64,000 nucleotides of DNA. It comes from Sphingomonas leidyi. GTDB taxonomy: Bacteria; Pseudomonadota; Alphaproteobacteria; Sphingomonadales; Sphingomonadaceae. The first letter of the stretch is position 1; every line of letters begins with the position of its first letter. Shown here piece after piece: positions 60,970-64,000 of this stretch. A program made the translations under genes and the position numbers. Location: contig NZ_JAASQV010000001.1 in assembly GCF_011761945.1 (NCBI RefSeq), forward strand, positions 1 through 64,000, read 5' to 3'. The notes under the pieces were generated by a model. The model searched no databases. It was not told the origin of the DNA and saw only the letters and a list, made by a program, of their open reading frames with translations.

Positions 60970-63042
60970 TCAGGCGACGGCGTCGTAATACTGCTCGAGC
61001 CTGTCCGCGATTGCCACTGCCGCGAGGCACTGCTTTTCGGTCGGAACGCGGCGCGGAAGCAAGGTGCACGCCTGGAGGATGCCGGCCTCCTTCGGCGCCA
61101 GCTTCCCGATCGACTTGCCGAAAGCGAGAAGCTGCGACCAGTATTCGCCTCCCTGGTTCACCACTTCGCGCTGCGCCTCGATTCCGTTGAGCTGGCGCTT
61201 CGCGACCCGGGTGTCGCGATCGACGGCGCGCAATGCGTCGCGCTCGATAGTGACGGTTTCGAAACTGGCGTCATAGGCAACACTGCAACTGGCTAGTCTA
61301 GCCCAGCACGCCTGCTTCTTTGCCCACTCGCTCATGTTCCGGACGCCCGGCGGCGGGTTGGTGATCACCTCGTTCGCCGCCTCGGCTGCCGCGAGAAGGG
61401 CTTGCTCGAGCGCGGCCGGGACGCGCTGCAGGCGCCAGACCGCGTCCAGGTCAGGAACGCGTCCGCGCGCATCGGCATCGTGCACGACCTTGGCGATCGC
61501 ATAGGTCACGATGTTCGCGCGGTATCCGCCGGTGTACCAGGTCTGGGCGGGAATGATCCGCTCGAGGTGTCGGAAGATGATCGCCTTGGCGATCAGCCGC
61601 TGGAACCACGCCTCGTCGAACGCTGCTCCGTCGTTCTTGCCCCACTCCTCACCGATCGCCCTCGCGAGCTCGGCAAAGTTCTTCTGCGCGCCGTAGCTGA
61701 CGATATGCGGTTTGCAGCGATACGAATTCTCGAATTTTGCCAGATCTGTCTTTGTGAAGAACTGACTCTTCGGGAATATCGCATCAAAGCTTTTCCGTTC
61801 CGCCGGCGTCCGGCGCCCCCTTTCGTCGGCGAATTGCCCCCTGGCGCGCTCATAAAACCATTTGTGCTCGCGATAGCCGTTCTCCCCGGCGGGAGCGAGC
61901 ATGCGGCGAGAATATTCCTCCATCCGGATATGAAACGGATGGTTGGCAAAGAAGTCGGCCGCATTGACCTTGTTCTGGCTGTTGGCGAATTGAGAGATGT
62001 TCGGAACGACCGTCTCGGAGTGCTCCGGCGGCACCACCGTCAACTTCATCTGGACGTAGACGTCCTTAAGCTGTTCGGCGGCAAGCTTGCGGGCGGCGTG
62101 GATCGATGCGGTCGTCTGACCACCATTGACGATCTGGAAGTTCGAGGCCGACATCAGGAACAGGCCTTCCCCGATGCTGGCGACCTCGACGCTCTCGGCG
62201 GTGGTGGTCAGGCCGTTGTTATACGAGAAGAACATCGCGGGATCCTTGCGGATCGTATCCCGGATGCCCCCGTTCACCTTGCCTCGGGCCTGCAGAAAGC
62301 TGCGAACGTTCGCCTCGAGCAGGCGCGCACCCCAGCGGTCATAGATCGCCGCGAGCTGCGTACCCGGAATCACTGCGATATAGCTTTCGAGGGGTGCACC
62401 ATCGAACGAGGCCCGCAGCACCGGGATCGCCTCGCCGAAATCTTCGGCGAAGTCGATCACGAGGTCCTCGCGCGTCTGACCGGCCTCGATGAAACGCTGG
62501 ATTCGCCCGAGGTCCCAGACATTCGACGTGACGGGGATCTCGCCAATCCTGCCGACCGACTGGGCGTCGGTCCGCGATTTGTAGATCCGGTTGGTGACGA
62601 GGATCAGCTTGATCTTGGTAATCTTCTTCCAGCATCGCCGGATCAGATCCGCCAGCGCAAATGCCTGACTGCTCTCCTCGAGGCCTTCCCGATAGCCTGC
62701 GTCCAGCGAGGCCATCACAAACTGCACGACCCGTGCGAGAAGCCTGTTTGCTTCCGCCTTCATGATAGAGCCCGGCTCGGCATGACGATGAAAATCCGAG
62801 ATTACGAGACTGAGGACACCTTCCTCATCGTCCGCATCCCACCCGAACCCATCGACCTGAACCGGCTTCTGTTTGAAAACACCCTCGTGATAGCATTGTG
62901 CGAAGGAGGAAAGCTCGCCGGCCTCGTCGAGGATCTCGCCCATCTTCTCGAGGAAGGCCTCGGTCGTGATCAGTCCCTGCGCGTCGGCCTCGCCCTGAAC
63001 CTCCGCGAGAAACTCGCGATGGAATTCATTCAGCTGTTCCAT
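60970..63042 (-). CDS. AIPR-family abortive-infection protein
   Basis: A 690-residue AIPR (abortive infection phage resistance) protein. Recognisable core: IPGTQLAAIYDRWGARLLEANVRSFLQARGKVNGGIRDTI, MFFSYNNGLT and FQIVNGGQTTASIHAARK (about 225-330). The N-terminal ~200 residues contain a region with FEID-like predicted nuclease fold that I could not resolve. AIPR genes occur in defence clusters with a methyltransferase, a MutL-like ATPase, a Z1 protein and a PD-(D/E)XK protein; the last of these is the gene directly upstream, overlapping by 17 bases. Confidence 0.9.
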   Translation of the reverse strand: MEQLNEFHREFLAEVQGEADAQGLITTEAFLEKMGEILDEAGELSSFAQCYHEGVFKQKPVQVDGFGWDADDEEGVLSLVISDFHRHAEPGSIMKAEANRLLARVVQFVMASLDAGYREGLEESSQAFALADLIRRCWKKITKIKLILVTNRIYKSRTDAQSVGRIGEIPVTSNVWDLGRIQRFIEAGQTREDLVIDFAEDFGEAIPVLRASFDGAPLESYIAVIPGTQLAAIYDRWGARLLEANVRSFLQARGKVNGGIRDTIRKDPAMFFSYNNGLTTTAESVEVASIGEGLFLMSASNFQIVNGGQTTASIHAARKLAAEQLKDVYVQMKLTVVPPEHSETVVPNISQFANSQNKVNAADFFANHPFHIRMEEYSRRMLAPAGENGYREHKWFYERARGQFADERGRRTPAERKSFDAIFPKSQFFTKTDLAKFENSYRCKPHIVSYGAQKNFAELARAIGEEWGKNDGAAFDEAWFQRLIAKAIIFRHLERIIPAQTWYTGGYRANIVTYAIAKVVHDADARGRVPDLDAVWRLQRVPAALEQALLAAAEAANEVITNPPPGVRNMSEWAKKQACWARLASCSVAYDASFETVTIERDALRAVDRDTRVAKRQLNGIEAQREVVNQGGEYWSQLLAFGKSIGKLAPKEAGILQACTLLPRRVPTEKQCLAAVAIADRLEQYYDAVA

Positions 63043-64000
63043 TTCCCAGTCCCCGTATGATCAGCCCCTCGAGCACGCCCGGCTCGACCTGGAATGGTGC
63101 ACATGCGTCCAGCGCGATGCTGTACCGGACGCCGGAGACGCCGGTCTTCAGCGGTGGCGTTATCCGCGGAAAGTCTCCGGCAACCTCGAATTCGGCAGTC
63201 TTTCCCAGCGTCCAGCGCCGGTCCGAATAGTCGTCATCGAAATCGAAGCCGGCATCGATCAGCGCCTGCTCCCAGAGCCGGTACGCCTCGGGTTCGGCCG
63301 CCGCGTACAGTTTCTCAAGCTCGAGGACGTAGTCGGTGAGCGTCCTGCCGTCCGGCTTGACCGCAGCGTCGACCGCGGAGACCACCAGATACAGGCTGCA
63401 GCCGTCGACATCGGAGAGCTGGTCCTCCGAGGAGATCTGGACGAAGGGCTTCGCAGCGCCGCGGCGTGCCTTCACCTCGACAAGACAGCGATCGAGCTCG
63501 AAGTCCTTCGAGCTGCCGGAAGGTCCCTTCCACGCATCGACAGCGGAATGCGCCCCCACCAGATCCATCAGACGTCGCAGGAACTGCAGCTCGCCGAGCA
63601 GGCCGCGCTGCTCCTCGATGCTCAGCAGGTCGTTGCGCCCCCCGCGGAGAAGGTGGTGCCAGCGCATGGCCCGGCGCACTGCCCTGATCAGCGCATCCGC
63701 GCTGTCTGTACCCGGCTCGGCGGCGCGGACGATATCGAGACACAGGCTCTGGAACAGCTCCCGCTGATCGGCGTCCTTCAGGAACAGGACGAGCGCCCGA
63801 CCCCCTGCTACGTCCTGGAATCTGATCTCGAGGTTGCGAAGCTTCGGTAACGGCTTCGGCTCGGCGACGCCGGGCGCGATCTGCAACAACAGCCCCGGCT
63901 CGGCCTTGCCGGAGACAATCCAGAAGAAATCATGTCTGCCGTCGGGATCGACGCGTCGCGCATCCACGGCGCCGGCCGAGAGCGCTGCCCAGGGGTCGCG
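63026..64000 (-). CDS. PD-(D/E)XK motif protein (DUF4420-like), 5' end outside window
   Basis: At least 325 residues; the frame is open to the window edge (DPWAALSAGAVDARRVD precedes the first internal start at 63967), so the true start is beyond base 64000. Recognised by HHLLRGGRNDLLSIEEQRGLLGEL and DFELDRCLVEVKARRG (Glu-x-Lys nuclease core), and SSEDQLSDVDGCSLYLVV. In known clusters this protein sits between a Z1-domain protein and AIPR as a likely restriction nuclease; those partners would be off the right edge. Confidence 0.85.
   Translation of the reverse strand, partial: RDPWAALSAGAVDARRVDPDGRHDFFWIVSGKAEPGLLLQIAPGVAEPKPLPKLRNLEIRFQDVAGGRALVLFLKDADQRELFQSLCLDIVRAAEPGTDSADALIRAVRRAMRWHHLLRGGRNDLLSIEEQRGLLGELQFLRRLMDLVGAHSAVDAWKGPSGSSKDFELDRCLVEVKARRGAAKPFVQISSEDQLSDVDGCSLYLVVSAVDAAVKPDGRTLTDYVLELEKLYAAAEPEAYRLWEQALIDAGFDFDDDYSDRRWTLGKTAEFEVAGDFPRITPPLKTGVSGVRYSIALDACAPFQVEPGVLEGLIIRGLGNGTAE

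Overview
The window reads as one long stretch of an integrative and conjugative element (ICE) from an alphaproteobacterium, most likely a sphingomonad. Evidence for the host group is the very high GC content, the alphaproteobacterial style of the trb cluster (DUF2274-trbI-G-F-L-J-E-D-C-B-copG-traG), the relaxase/TraF/DUF736/ParB-like/DUF2958/ArdC block, the Usg and DUF6894 proteins, and an AHL synthase next to a phytanoyl-CoA dioxygenase. No integrase, tRNA gene or att site is visible, so neither end of the element is in the window. The first 120 bases are an implausible run of G and C homopolymers and look like a sequencing or assembly artefact.

Layout. 0.1-8.2 kb: cold-shock protein, several very small proteins, a CPA1 Na+/H+ antiporter, a YegP-like protein, an orphan GroEL, then a minus-strand set of a 57-aa protein, an IF-1 paralogue, a DUF2384 protein and a transglutaminase-like protein. 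8.5-10.2 kb: HipB/HipA module with a mirrored operator pair. 10.2-22.9 kb: minus-strand transfer operon, from the TraG coupling protein through the Trb mating-pair genes to DUF2274, ending in a tRNA-guanine-transglycosylase/DpdA-like protein and a small HTH protein. 23-38.7 kb: accessory cargo of regulator/enzyme pairs (LysR, AraC, HxlR and PadR next to oxidoreductases, an MBL-fold hydrolase and an alpha/beta hydrolase), a CPBP protease, an SDR-MFS pair, a Crp/Fnr regulator and an HWE histidine kinase. 38.8-44.2 kb: proteostasis cargo (groES-groEL, a three-gene cluster with usg, two Hsp20 genes, a PDZ-less HtrA-like protease). 44.2-53.2 kb: DNA-processing block (DUF3363 relaxase, lytic transglycosylase, TraF peptidase, excisionase-like HTH, DUF736, secreted nuclease, ParB-like, DUF2958, ArdC). 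53.8-56.9 kb: uncharacterised nuclease-like and membrane proteins. 56.9-60.8 kb: quorum-sensing and excision control (DUF6499/DUF2285 activator split by a +1 frameshift, LuxR, lux box, LuxI, PhyH, GntR). 61-64 kb: AIPR and PD-(D/E)XK (DUF4420-like) defence genes, running off the end.

How it fits together. LuxR plus the AHL made by the LuxI-type synthase would activate transfer; the DUF6499/DUF2285 protein, which can only be made full length by a +1 frameshift at a UUU-C site, resembles the frameshifted excision activator FseA of ICEMlSymR7A. It would act on the excisionase-like gene at 48.2 kb that heads the TraF-transglycosylase-relaxase operon. The Trb channel, TraG and the relaxase then move the DNA, with ArdC and possibly a DpdA-like base-modification enzyme helping it survive in a new host. 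The chaperone, Hsp20, protease and antiporter cargo, with heat-shock-type promoter matches upstream, recalls in function (not by demonstrated homology) the transmissible loci of stress tolerance of gammaproteobacteria.
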